From: Umezawaea endophytica
GTDB taxonomy: Bacteria; Actinomycetota; Actinomycetes; Mycobacteriales; Pseudonocardiaceae
Direction: 5' to 3'
NCBI RefSeq assembly: GCF_025061645.1
Contig: NZ_JANYMP010000008.1
Location: 138,680 to 202,679, forward strand
Length of the DNA: 64,000 nucleotides
Shown piece after piece: positions 38,049 through 46,033 of the stretch. The position numbers were made by a program, and so were the translations under genes. Within the stretch, counting starts at the first letter, position 1; each line of letters opens with the position of its first letter. Below the pieces are notes generated by a model. That model saw only the letters and a program-made list of their open reading frames with translations. It ran no database searches and was not told where the DNA came from.

Positions 38049-39020
38049 GTGACCCAATCCGTGCGTTGGGGCGTAGTCGCCCCTGGTGGTATCGCTGACG
38101 TCGTCACCGCCGACCTGCTGCTGGTGCGTGGTGCCGAAGTGCTCGCCGTGTCGTCGCGCGCACTGCCGCGCGCGCAGGAGTTCGCCGAGAAGCACGGCAT
38201 CCCGCGCGCCTACGGCAGCACCGCGGACCTGCTGGCCGACCCGGACGTGGACGTGGTCTACGTGGCCACACCGCACGCCCAGCACCACGAGGTGGCGCGG
38301 GCCGCGCTGCTCGCGGGCAAGCACGTGCTGTGCGAGAAGGCGTTCACGCTGACGCTGGCCGACGCCCAGGACCTCGTCGACCTGGCCCGCGAGCGGAACC
38401 TGTTCCTGATGGAGGCCATGTGGACGCGGTTCAACCCGCTGGTCCGCCGGATCAAGTCGCTGGTCGCCGAAGGGGCCATCGGTGAGGTCCGGGCGGTGCA
38501 CGCGGACTTCGGGTTCACCGCCGCCTACGACCCGTCGCACCGGCTGTGGAACCCGGCGCTCGGCGGCGGCGCGCTGCTCGACCTCGGCGTCTACCCGGTG
38601 TCGTTCACGCACATGCTGCTCGGCGAACCCGAGTCGATCACCGTGCACGGTTCGCTCGCACCGTCCGGTGTGGACGCCGACGTGGCGCTGCTGCTCGCCT
38701 ACGCCAACGGCGCCCACGGGCTGCTCACGTGCTCGTTGACCAGCACGCCGGAGGTGAGCGCGACCATCGTCGGCAGCGGTGGGCGCATCGACGTCCCCGA
38801 GCCGTTCTTCAACCCGTCGGCCATCGTCGTCAACGGCGTCGAGGAGCGGGTCGAGCTGGAGGGCACCGGCTACACCTACCAGCTCACCGAGGTCACCCAG
38901 CGGGTCGCCGCCGGCTACACGGAGAGCCCCGAGATGACCTTGGACGACACCCTGGCCGTGATGCGCACGCTCACCACGGCGCTCGACGCGCTGGGCGTGA
39001 GCTACGAGAACGTGAGGTAG
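38049..39020 (+). CDS. Gfo/Idh/MocA family oxidoreductase
   Basis: This 323-residue NAD(P)-dependent dehydrogenase has a Rossmann start (VRWGVVAPGGIADVVTADLL), the family EKxx-type signature in GKHVLCEKAFTLTLADAQ, and the C-terminal beta-sheet domain (RLWNPALGGGALLDLGVYP). It probably acts on a sugar or inositol derivative. The GTG at 38049 follows a TTAGGCT -10-like element by eight bases, suggesting a leaderless transcript. It overlaps the convergent metal transporter gene by 19 bases. Confidence 0.9.
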   Translation: MTQSVRWGVVAPGGIADVVTADLLLVRGAEVLAVSSRALPRAQEFAEKHGIPRAYGSTADLLADPDVDVVYVATPHAQHHEVARAALLAGKHVLCEKAFTLTLADAQDLVDLARERNLFLMEAMWTRFNPLVRRIKSLVAEGAIGEVRAVHADFGFTAAYDPSHRLWNPALGGGALLDLGVYPVSFTHMLLGEPESITVHGSLAPSGVDADVALLLAYANGAHGLLTCSLTSTPEVSATIVGSGGRIDVPEPFFNPSAIVVNGVEERVELEGTGYTYQLTEVTQRVAAGYTESPEMTLDDTLAVMRTLTTALDALGVSYENVR

Positions 39021-40231
39021 ACCAGCACGAGGTTGAGGGCGATCACGGCCACCGACACGGCACCGGCCGCGACGGTGGTGCCGACGCGGTTGGCGGCCGT
39101 GCCCATGACGGACCGCCGGGCGGTCAGCCACACCAGCGGCACCAGCGCGAACGGGATGCCGAACGACAGGACGACCTGCGACAGCACCAGGGCCTGGGTC
39201 GGGTCGACGCCGACGGCCAGCACGACGAGGGCGGGCACGAGCGTGATGAGCCGCCGGGTCAGCAGCGGGATCCGGAAGCGCAGCAGGCCGTCCATCACGA
39301 CCGCGCCCGCGTAGCAGCCGACGGCCGTGGAGGCGAAGCCCGACGCGAGCAGGCCGATGGCGAACAGTAGCGCGATCCCGCCGCCGAGCTGCGTGCCGAC
39401 GGCGGCGTGCACGCCCTCCAGGCCGTCGACGCCCGGCACGTCCCGCAGCGCGCCCGCGGCGAGCAGCAGCATGGCCGTGTTCACCGCGCCCGCGAACACC
39501 ATCGCGATCACCACGTCGACCTTGGTGGCGGCCAGCAGCCGTCGGCGCGGTGCGCCTTCGGCGGGCTTGCCGTGCCGGTCGCGGGCCAGCGCCGAGTGCA
39601 GGTACACGGCGTGCGGCATCACGGTCGCGCCCAGCATCCCGGCCGCGAGCAGCACGCTGTCCGCGCCGTCGAACCGCGGCACCAGCCCGCCAAGGGTCCC
39701 CGAGACCGATGGCGGGTCGACGAACAGGCCCGCGGCGAACCCGACGGCGATCACCACCAGCAGCGTCGTGACGACCCGCTCGAACGGCCGCTGCCCGCGC
39801 CGGTCCTGCACGAGCAGCAGGGCGGTCGACACGACACCGGTGATCACCCCGCCGACCAGCAGCGGCAGGTCGAACAGCAGCCCCAGCGCGATGGCCCCGC
39901 CGAGCACCTCCGCGAGGTCGGTCGCCATCGCCACGACCTCCGCCTGCCCCCAGTAGGCGAGTCGCACCGGCCTCGGCATCCGGTCGCGCACGGCCTCCGG
40001 CAGCGACTGCCCCGTGACCAGCCCGAGCTTCGCCGACAGGTACTGCACCAGCCCGGCCATCACGTTCGCCACGACCAGCACCCAGACCAGCAGGTACCCG
40101 TACCGGGCGCCCGCGGCGGTGTTCGTGGCGACGTTGCCGGGGTCGACGTAGGCGATGGCCGCCACGAAGGCGGGACCGAGGAGCACGGCGCCCGCTCTGA
40201 CACGGGCGACCTTCGGGCGAATCGCGACCAC
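39002..40231 (-). CDS. mntH: Nramp family divalent metal (Mn2+/Fe2+) transporter
   Basis: This 409-residue integral membrane protein has ~11 transmembrane helices. The metal-binding TM1 motif DPGN is at residues 30-33 and the TM6 motif is MPHAVYLHS. It would import Mn2+ or Fe2+ with protons. The GTG at 40231 follows GGAGGT. The intergenic region directly upstream carries a 25-bp palindrome. A TetR gene ends 49 bases upstream on the same strand. Confidence 0.93.
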   Translation of the reverse strand: MVAIRPKVARVRAGAVLLGPAFVAAIAYVDPGNVATNTAAGARYGYLLVWVLVVANVMAGLVQYLSAKLGLVTGQSLPEAVRDRMPRPVRLAYWGQAEVVAMATDLAEVLGGAIALGLLFDLPLLVGGVITGVVSTALLLVQDRRGQRPFERVVTTLLVVIAVGFAAGLFVDPPSVSGTLGGLVPRFDGADSVLLAAGMLGATVMPHAVYLHSALARDRHGKPAEGAPRRRLLAATKVDVVIAMVFAGAVNTAMLLLAAGALRDVPGVDGLEGVHAAVGTQLGGGIALLFAIGLLASGFASTAVGCYAGAVVMDGLLRFRIPLLTRRLITLVPALVVLAVGVDPTQALVLSQVVLSFGIPFALVPLVWLTARRSVMGTAANRVGTTVAAGAVSVAVIALNLVLVYLTFS

Positions 40232-40249
40232 CGGGGGACCTCCTCGTAG

Positions 40250-40274
40250 CTTGTCGCCACATCATGGCAACAAG
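40250..40274. promoter_or_regulatory. Palindrome upstream of the Nramp transporter gene
   Basis: CTTGTCGCCA-N5-TGGCAACAAG is a 10-bp inverted repeat with one mismatch, centred ~31 bases before the transporter start codon. The position and shape fit a metal-responsive repressor operator (MntR/DtxR or Fur class). The regulator is inferred from the gene it precedes, not from a match to a known box. It also could serve as a weak hairpin after the TetR gene. Confidence 0.5.
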
Positions 40275-40280
40275 CCCCGG

Positions 40281-40847
40281 TCACTCCGGCAGCACGGCCC
40301 TCGCGACCGCGATCATGGCGTCCACGGCCCGCTCGGGCGGCCCGCTGGGCAGCAGCAGGTGGCTCAGCGCCAGCCGCACGATCGTCTCCGCCGCCTGCCC
40401 CGCCCGCTCGACCGGCAGGTCAGGCCACCGCAGCCGCAGGTGCTTGGCCACCACCTCGGTCGCGGGCACCAGCACCGGCAGCCCCTTGGTCGTCAGGAAC
40501 GGCAGCAGGTCCTCGGCGTCCGCCCCCGTCACCACGGACGTGACGAGCCGGTCCCTCGCGGCCTGCTCCAGCATGAACATCAGCGCGTTCCGCATCCCCT
40601 CGAACGGGTCCGCGGCCTCGTTCAACCGCTGCTCGACCCCCGTCAGGTACTCGGCCGTCCGGTGCAGCGCCACGGCCTGCACGAGCCCCTCCTTGTTCCG
40701 GAACTCGTTGTAGACCGTCTGCCTGCTCACCCCCACCCGACTGGCCACGTCGGCCATCCGCAACCCCGCGAACCCGTTCGCCGCCAGGTCCTCGGCCGCG
40801 GCGGCGAGCAGGCTCTCGCGCAGCGCGCTCTCGGTGGTTCGAGTCAC
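40281..40847 (-). CDS. TetR family transcriptional regulator
   Basis: This 188-residue protein has an N-terminal TetR helix-turn-helix (AAAEDLAANGFAGLRMADVA, VGVSRQTVYNEFRNKEGLV) and an all-helical ligand domain (FEGMRNALMFMLEQAARDRL, LRLALSHLLLP-like C-terminus). The ligand and targets are unknown. A TTCGGCCGAA palindrome overlaps its likely promoter, consistent with autoregulation. It lies upstream of mntH on the same strand. Confidence 0.9.
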   Translation of the reverse strand: MTRTTESALRESLLAAAAEDLAANGFAGLRMADVASRVGVSRQTVYNEFRNKEGLVQAVALHRTAEYLTGVEQRLNEAADPFEGMRNALMFMLEQAARDRLVTSVVTGADAEDLLPFLTTKGLPVLVPATEVVAKHLRLRWPDLPVERAGQAAETIVRLALSHLLLPSGPPERAVDAMIAVARAVLPE

Positions 40848-40864
40848 GTGGTGAGCCTTACATA

Positions 40865-40874
40865 TTCGGCCGAA
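40865..40874. promoter_or_regulatory. TTCGGCCGAA operator candidate for the TetR gene
   Basis: A perfect 10-bp palindrome directly abuts a TATGTA -10-like hexamer (minus strand) about 11 bases before the TetR GTG. It also lies between the TetR gene and the divergent HAD phosphatase gene. Confidence 0.4.
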
Positions 40875-40929
40875 GTGCCCATCACCTGGACGGGGGACCG
40901 CTTTTCGTCAATCCACGTAGAGTGAGCCG

Positions 40930-41577
40930 GTGCCGTTGACCGTGGGATTCGACCTGGACATGACCCTCATCGACCCCCGACCGGGCATGGCGGCGGTGAT
41001 GAACGCCGTGGCCAAGGAGACCGGCTACCCGCTCGACGGCGAGGCGTTCGCCGCCCACCTCGGCCCGCCGCTCGACATGGTCTACCGGGAGAGCGGCGTC
41101 CCGGAGGAGGAGATCCCCGACCTGGTCACCCGCTTCCGCGCCCTCTACCCCGACGTCGTCATCCCGTCCACGGTCGAGCTGCCAGGCGCGGCGCAATCGC
41201 TTGCGGCCGTACGCGAGCTGGGCGGCACCGTAGTCGTGGTCACCGGCAAGTACCGCCAGAACGCCAAACTGCACCTCGACGCCTTCGGCTGGGAGGTCGA
41301 CCACCTCATCGGCGGCGTCTGGTCAACCGGCAAGGCCGAAGCCCTGCTCCTGCACGGCGCGGCCGTCTACGTGGGCGACCACCTGGGCGACGTGCGCGGC
41401 GCCAAGGCCGCGGGCGCGGTAGCCGTGGGCGTCACCACCGGCCCCTGCGACGAGGCGGAGTTGAAGGAAGAGGGTGCGGACGTGGTCTTCCCCGACCTCA
41501 CCGAGTTCCCGACGTGGCTGCGCGAGAACGCAGACCGCCTCAGCGCCGCTTCGACCGAGAACTCCGCACCACGCTGA
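40930..41577 (+). CDS. HAD superfamily phosphatase (phosphoglycolate phosphatase-like)
   Basis: This 215-residue hydrolase has motif I VGFDLDMTLIDPRPGM, an alpha-helical C1 cap, motif II in VVVVTGKYRQNAKLHLDAFG, and motif IV VYVGDHLGDVRGAKAAGAVAVG. The third-motif Lys may be the one in STGKAEALLL. The substrate is unknown. The GTG at 40930 follows AGTGAGCCG. Its last 38 bases overlap the convergent small membrane protein gene. Confidence 0.88.
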   Translation: MPLTVGFDLDMTLIDPRPGMAAVMNAVAKETGYPLDGEAFAAHLGPPLDMVYRESGVPEEEIPDLVTRFRALYPDVVIPSTVELPGAAQSLAAVRELGGTVVVVTGKYRQNAKLHLDAFGWEVDHLIGGVWSTGKAEALLLHGAAVYVGDHLGDVRGAKAAGAVAVGVTTGPCDEAELKEEGADVVFPDLTEFPTWLRENADRLSAASTENSAPR

Positions 41578-41743
41578 CCACACCAACCGCCAACCCCACC
41601 GGCGTCAACAACCAGGCGGCCACGTTCAACCACACCGGCAGGTCGCTCCGCCCAGCCGCGAAGAGCACGAACACCACCACGATCGCCACCAGTCCGAGCG
41701 CGAACAAGCCCAGTGCCAGCGGCATCAGCTTCGAAGCGGTCAT
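41540..41743 (-). CDS. Small two-helix membrane protein
   Basis: This 67-residue protein is almost entirely two transmembrane helices (MPLALGLFALGLVAIVVVFV and LNVAAWLLTPVGLAVGVVSV) with a basic C-terminus SSRSKRR. It looks like a small actinobacterial membrane protein of unknown function. The ATG at 41743 gives a compact protein. Its 3' part lies inside the end of the convergent HAD gene. Confidence 0.7.
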   Translation of the reverse strand: MTASKLMPLALGLFALGLVAIVVVFVLFAAGRSDLPVWLNVAAWLLTPVGLAVGVVSVVRSSRSKRR

Positions 41744-41867
41744 GCCCCGAGGGTAGTCGCGCAATCGGAGGTGCCCGCACGCCGGTCTTCTGGCTACTCT
41801 GGGGGAACGCGTCCTGGGCACGCCCTAGGGCGCTTCGTCATGTCAAAGCAAGGGAATGGTGAGGGCA

Positions 41868-42254
41868 GTGCCGACCGGCAAGGTCAAGTGGTACGACACC
41901 GAGAAGGGCTTCGGCTTCGTCACCCAGGACGGTGGCGAGGACGTCTACGTGCGGAAGTCCGCGCTCCCTCCGGGCGTCGAGGGCTTGAAAGCCGGACAAC
42001 GCATCGAATTCGGCATGGCAGAAGGCCGCAGAGGCCCACAAGCCCTCTCGGTACGCCTGGTGGACCCCGCACCCTCAGTAGCCGAAGCCAGGCGCAGACC
42101 AGCGGAAGAACTGCACGGCCTGGTAGAAGACATGATCAAACTGCTGGAAACCAAGATCCAGCCAGACCTACGCCGAAACCGCTACCCAGACCGCAAGACG
42201 ACAAAGCTGGTAGCAGAGGTAGTACGCGCAGTGGCACGGGAACTCGACCCGTAA
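41868..42254 (+). CDS. Cold-shock domain protein with C-terminal extension
   Basis: This ~128-residue protein has an N-terminal cold-shock domain ([19 protein letters not shown] with RNP1-type KGFGFV, then [10 protein letters not shown]). About 60 helical, charged residues follow ([38 protein letters not shown]). It matches the longer actinobacterial CspB-like form, which binds single-stranded RNA or DNA. I prefer the GTG at 41868 ([10 protein letters not shown]); an in-frame ATG at 41856 would add four residues. Its 3' half uses more A-ended codons than most neighbours. Confidence 0.9.
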   Translation: MPTGKVKWYDTEKGFGFVTQDGGEDVYVRKSALPPGVEGLKAGQRIEFGMAEGRRGPQALSVRLVDPAPSVAEARRRPAEELHGLVEDMIKLLETKIQPDLRRNRYPDRKTTKLVAEVVRAVARELDP

Positions 42255-42255
42255 A

Positions 42256-42411
42256 GGCCACAACGGCGACGACGGCGACGGCCGTGGTGGGGGTGACAGC
42301 GGTGGCGAGCGCCGTGACGGCGGCGAGCGCAGTGGCGAGGGCGGCGACGGTGGTGGCGGTGGCAACAAGCCGCCACCTTTCGCCCTGACGCACGCCACTA
42401 CCAACAGCCCT
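42256..42411. repeat. GCG/ACG-type low-complexity stretch
   Basis: After the cold-shock gene, about 120 bases are made of degenerate GGCGAC / GGCGAGC / GGTGGCG triplets. No start codon with a ribosome site or conserved protein is apparent. It is probably slipped-strand low complexity. Confidence 0.4.
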
Positions 42412-42665
42412 GGCGACCCACCACAAACCGGTGCAACCCGAGTGACCCACCACAAAGCTGGCGCAACCTTGGTGACCCACCACAAACCGGCGCAACCCCA
42501 GTGACCCTCCACAAAGCCGACGCAACCCGAGTGACCCACCACCAACGCGACCCAGTGGCGACCCACCGCAAAGCCAGCGCAACCCTGGTGACCCACAAAG
42601 CCGACGCAAACCTGGCGACCCACCACCAACGCGACCCACGGGTGGCCCACTACGAAACCGGCACC
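42412..42665. repeat. Degenerate ~30-bp tandem repeats
   Basis: About eight to nine imperfect units follow a GTGACCCACCACAAA / CCGGCGCAACCC pattern. Unit starts at 42412, 42442, 42472, 42501 and 42531 are spaced 30, 30, 29 and 30; later units are shorter and more diverged. Several frames stay open through the array only because of the repeat. I see no ribosome site or family match, so I treat it as noncoding. Confidence 0.7.
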
Positions 42666-42680
42666 CACCGCCCTAAAACC

Positions 42681-42799
42681 GTGGCCGATTTTACTTGGGG
42701 GATTCGACCCTTAAACTTGCGTCGGGCGGCAGCTTCACCTTCTGCCCTTTATTGCCCGACGAAGGGTCGAATCTAGGGGCCCCAAGTCAAATCGGCCAC
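42681..42799. repeat. 119-bp fold-back element with nested inverted repeats
   Basis: The outer arms (42681-42700 and 42780-42799) are 20 bp with one mismatch. Inside them are a 12-bp arm pair (42701-42712 / 42762-42773), an 8-bp pair (42720-42727 / 42754-42761) and a GGCAG/CTGCC hairpin. Nearly the whole segment can fold into one cruciform. The flanks both carry ACC, a possible 3-bp duplication. It lies between the convergent cold-shock and DUF2771 genes, so it may be a MITE-like insertion, a dispersed palindromic repeat, or a large bidirectional terminator. Confidence 0.65.
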
Positions 42800-42842
42800 A
42801 CCACGCTGGTACCAGCGCCGACCAGCAACCCCAACCCCACCC

Positions 42843-43322
42843 TCAACCCCGATCATCCACAGACAAAACCCAGGTCCCCCGAGCCACGAACTCAATCTGC
42901 CCAGTCTCATCAATCTGGACCCTCTTCCCGAACTGCTGAACCTCAACACTCTCCAATTGATCATCAGCAGCAGGCAATTCCAACGTATAAGCATACCGAG
43001 GCTCAGCAGAAGTAAAGACCTTGGACCGCAACGGCTCCTGCCCCACCCCATCCCCATCCCGGTACGTGAACTTCACCGACCAAGCAGAATCCGCCACCTC
43101 CCCAGGCACAGAAATCTGCACGGGCAACCCAGGCCGAACCCGCAAAACCCCCACAGCCCCAGCGTCAACCACGCAGTTCTCCGACTCCAGGTCGCAGTAC
43201 TGCGTAGGACGAACGTTCACCGTCTTCCCGGACGAGTAGAACGTCACCTCAGGCAACGACGGCGCAGAACACCCCGCAACCACCACAACCGCACTGACCA
43301 GCACAGCAAGAACTCGGCGCAC
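42843..43322 (-). CDS. DUF2771-like lipoprotein
   Basis: This 159-residue exported protein has a lipoprotein signal (MRRVLAVLVSAVVVVAGC, Cys18) and a beta-rich mature domain with two cysteines (YCDLESENCVV). It includes LPVQISVPGEVADSAWSVKF and ends in VARGTWVLSVDDRG. It sits downstream of the large MFS gene as in mycobacteria (Rv0875c/Rv0876c, from memory), which supports the DUF2771 call. The function is unknown. Codon use on this strand is unusually T/G-ended. Confidence 0.72.
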   Translation of the reverse strand: MRRVLAVLVSAVVVVAGCSAPSLPEVTFYSSGKTVNVRPTQYCDLESENCVVDAGAVGVLRVRPGLPVQISVPGEVADSAWSVKFTYRDGDGVGQEPLRSKVFTSAEPRYAYTLELPAADDQLESVEVQQFGKRVQIDETGQIEFVARGTWVLSVDDRG

Positions 43323-43402
43323 GCAACCAAACTCTACGCAGCCCGCCCCCGAGCACCCCCACCCGCACCAAGCCCCTCACCGAGCCCCCTCACCCGGTCC
43401 CC

Positions 43403-45136
43403 TCACCCGATGGGCTTCGTAGGATGCACCGCCCCAGGATGCTCAGGCCGATCCCCACCGATCCCGGGGATCAACGACCCCCCACGCTGACACATCACCG
43501 TCTGCGTCAACCCCACCGCCAACAACACCGACAACACCGTGAACCCGACCCAGTACGTAGCGGGCAACAACACCCCCAACGCCCCACCGAACACCCAGGT
43601 CAACTGAAGGATCGTCTCCGACCGCCCAAACGCCGACGCCCGAGACTCCTCCGGCAGATCATCCTGGATCACCGCGTCCAAACTGATCTTCGCCAACCCA
43701 CTGGCCGTAGCCCCCACCAACCCCACAACAGCCGCCGTCGCCAACCCCGGCAGCACCGCCGCCAACACCGCCACGAACAACGAAGCCCCCAAACAGGCGA
43801 TCACCACCTGATCAGGCTTCCCGAAGTGCAACCGTGCCCCCACGGCGTTCCCGAGGAAGCTGCCGATCCCGGCCGCCCCGGCGATCACGCCCAGCAGCAG
43901 CAACTGCTTCCCGGCGTCGCCCTCCGTCTGGGCCCGGACGACGAACGCCGCGAACAGCGTCAGGAACCCGGTCAGCATCCGGATGGTCCCGTTGCCCCAC
44001 AACGACACCACCACGTGCCGCCCCAACGGCTGCCGCTTCGCCTTCCTCGGCTCGGTGCGCATCGACGTGGGCACCTCGCCCTCGGTGACCTCGACCCAGG
44101 CCGGGATCCGCAGGCACAGCCACCCGTTCGCCAGGCACAGGACGGCCGTGAACCACAGCGCCCCCGGCGAGTCGAAGAGCTGCGCGAACCCGGCGGCCAC
44201 GGCCCCGAACACGCCGCCTGCCGCCAAGCCGAACACCGTCATCCGCGCGTTCGTCTTCGACAGCGTGATGTCCGGCGGCAGCACGCGCGGCGTGATCGCC
44301 GACTTCAGCACCGTGAACGACTTCGACAGCACCATGCTGCCCAGCGCCGCCGGGTACAGCCCCCAGTCGTCGAAGTGCAGCGCCATGATGATCGACAGGA
44401 ACACCCGCAGCACGCAGGCGGCGGCCAGCGCGATCCGCCGACCCCGCTGGATCCGGTCCAGCGCGGGCCCAATCACCGGTGCGATCAGCGCGAACGGCGC
44501 CACGGTGATCAGCAGGTAGAGGGCGACCTTCCCCTGGCTCTCGCCGGTGGCCGCGGAGAAGAAGAGCGTGTTCGCCAGCGCCACGGCCATCGCGGCGTCG
44601 GCGGCGTAGTTCAGCATCACCGCGTACGTCAGGGCGGTGAGCCCGGACTTCTCCGCCCCGTCCGCGTGCGCGGCCTTCCGGAACGCGGTCACCGCCTGCT
44701 TGCTGAGCTGCTTGCCGCGGAACATCGCGACCCTGGTCACGGTCAGCTTCTTCGGCAGCGTCGGCTCGGTGGCCTGCTCGGACGGGGGCACCGGTTCCCG
44801 GCGCGGGCGCTGCTCGGGGTCCGGCGGCTCACCCGTCGGGTACGGCCTGGTCGGGCGCTGGCGGGAGGGCCGTTCGAAGTCGAAGCGCGCCTCGGTGTTC
44901 TGCCTCGGCTGGTAGTCCTCCTCGTCCCACGGGTACCGCGGCGGTTCCTGGCGGGGAGGCGGCTGCCTGCGCGGGGGCGCTTGCCGGGGCGGCGGGTTCG
45001 GCGGCCACTGGGAGACGCCCTGGGGCTGCTCCGGCCCGCGGCGGGACTTGCGGCCGCCGCTCCAGCCGCGCCGGGCACGAGGTGTGCCGTGCGGGTCGTC
45101 CGAACCGGAGCGCATCACGCCCCAATCCTGCCTCAC
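43403..45136 (-). CDS. MFS-type membrane protein with long proline-rich N-terminus
   Basis: This 577-residue protein has ~130 cytoplasmic residues rich in Pro, Arg and Gln (PPPRQAPPRRQPPPRQEPP). A ~400-residue MFS-like core with about 12 helices follows: LTALTYAVMLNYAADAAMAV, KVALYLLITVAPFALIAPVI, RIALAAACVLRVFLSIIM and TAAVVGLVGATASGLAKISL. It is the Rv0876c-like family, with no known substrate. Starts at 45118 and 45115 would trim the N-terminus slightly. Codon use shifts towards the 3' end. Confidence 0.82.
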   Translation of the reverse strand: MRQDWGVMRSGSDDPHGTPRARRGWSGGRKSRRGPEQPQGVSQWPPNPPPRQAPPRRQPPPRQEPPRYPWDEEDYQPRQNTEARFDFERPSRQRPTRPYPTGEPPDPEQRPRREPVPPSEQATEPTLPKKLTVTRVAMFRGKQLSKQAVTAFRKAAHADGAEKSGLTALTYAVMLNYAADAAMAVALANTLFFSAATGESQGKVALYLLITVAPFALIAPVIGPALDRIQRGRRIALAAACVLRVFLSIIMALHFDDWGLYPAALGSMVLSKSFTVLKSAITPRVLPPDITLSKTNARMTVFGLAAGGVFGAVAAGFAQLFDSPGALWFTAVLCLANGWLCLRIPAWVEVTEGEVPTSMRTEPRKAKRQPLGRHVVVSLWGNGTIRMLTGFLTLFAAFVVRAQTEGDAGKQLLLLGVIAGAAGIGSFLGNAVGARLHFGKPDQVVIACLGASLFVAVLAAVLPGLATAAVVGLVGATASGLAKISLDAVIQDDLPEESRASAFGRSETILQLTWVFGGALGVLLPATYWVGFTVLSVLLAVGLTQTVMCQRGGSLIPGIGGDRPEHPGAVHPTKPIG

Positions 45137-45208
45137 GCGGACGCCTGGTGTGCGGGAACGGGCGCGAGGCGGACGTGAATCACCCGCTCCGGGGCACCCC
45201 CGGAAGGG

Positions 45209-45976
45209 TCACGCGACGAACCGGACGCGGAACGCGCTCGGCCAGTTCTTCCCCGTCACCAGGAACTCGTCGGTGCCCGGCACGGCCGCGATCCCGTTCA
45301 GCACGTTCGACTTCGGCACGTCGGCCGGGCGCAGGGAACTGGCGTCGACGGTCGCGGTCACCTTGCCGCTGGCGGGGTCGATGCGCACGATCTGGTCCGT
45401 CTGCCACACGTTCGCCCACACCGAGCCGTTCACGCACTCCAGCTCGTTGATGTACTGGAGCGGCTGCCCGTCCCTGGTCACGGCCACGGTGCCGGTCTCG
45501 GCGAACGTCGTCGGGTCGCGGAACGCCAGCTCGGCCGTGCCGTCGCTCATGACGAGCCGTTGACCGTCGAGGCAGAGGCCCCAGCCCTCGCCGTCGTAGG
45601 TGACCCGCTTCACCTCGGCGAGCGTCGTCCGGTCGCGCTGGATGGCGATTCCGTCCTGCCAGGTGATCTGCCAGACGCGGTCGCCGACGAGCGTGATGCC
45701 CTCGCCGAACAGCGGGCCGGGCAGGTCGACCTTCGCCTGGATGGCGCCGGTGGCCGGGTCGACGCGCCGCATCGTCGACTCGCCTTCGAAGCCCGTGCCC
45801 TCGTAGAGGACGCCGTCCCTCAGCTCAAGGCCCTGCGTGAACGCGGTCGGGTCGTGCGGGATCGTGGCCAGCACCTCGACCTTCGACGGCGCGTCCGACG
45901 AGCCTCCGGAAGGGGTCTGCGGGGTCGTGCACGCGCCGACGAGGACCAGTCCCACCAACGCCAGGAGCCACCGCAC
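45209..45976 (-). CDS. Glutaminyl-peptide cyclotransferase (plant/bacterial type), lipoprotein
   Basis: This 255-residue protein has a lipoprotein signal (VRWLLALVGLVLVGAC, Cys16) and a five-bladed beta-propeller of the GCT family that turns N-terminal Gln into pyroglutamate. Motifs are VLATIPHDPTAFTQGLEL, LYEGTGFEGESTMRRVD, GEGWGLCLDG, LQYINELECVNGSVWANVW, TDQIVRIDPASGKV and VLNGIAAVPG. The GTG at 45976 is chosen because it starts the signal peptide. It is divergent from the DUF3027 gene. Confidence 0.9.
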   Translation of the reverse strand: MRWLLALVGLVLVGACTTPQTPSGGSSDAPSKVEVLATIPHDPTAFTQGLELRDGVLYEGTGFEGESTMRRVDPATGAIQAKVDLPGPLFGEGITLVGDRVWQITWQDGIAIQRDRTTLAEVKRVTYDGEGWGLCLDGQRLVMSDGTAELAFRDPTTFAETGTVAVTRDGQPLQYINELECVNGSVWANVWQTDQIVRIDPASGKVTATVDASSLRPADVPKSNVLNGIAAVPGTDEFLVTGKNWPSAFRVRFVA

Positions 45977-46033
45977 GTCCAGAAGGGTGACACGTGTGCA
46001 CGGGACTGTGTAGTCGTGCGGCACAATTCACCT

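Noticed and set aside
42412-42665. CRISPR-like array
   Set aside because: The repeats are contiguous and degenerate with no unique spacers, and there are no cas genes nearby.
42136-42668. Minus-strand open frames rich in Gly, Trp and Val across the tandem repeats
   Set aside because: They arise from the 30-bp repeat, run into the convergent cold-shock gene, and have no ribosome site or recognisable domain.
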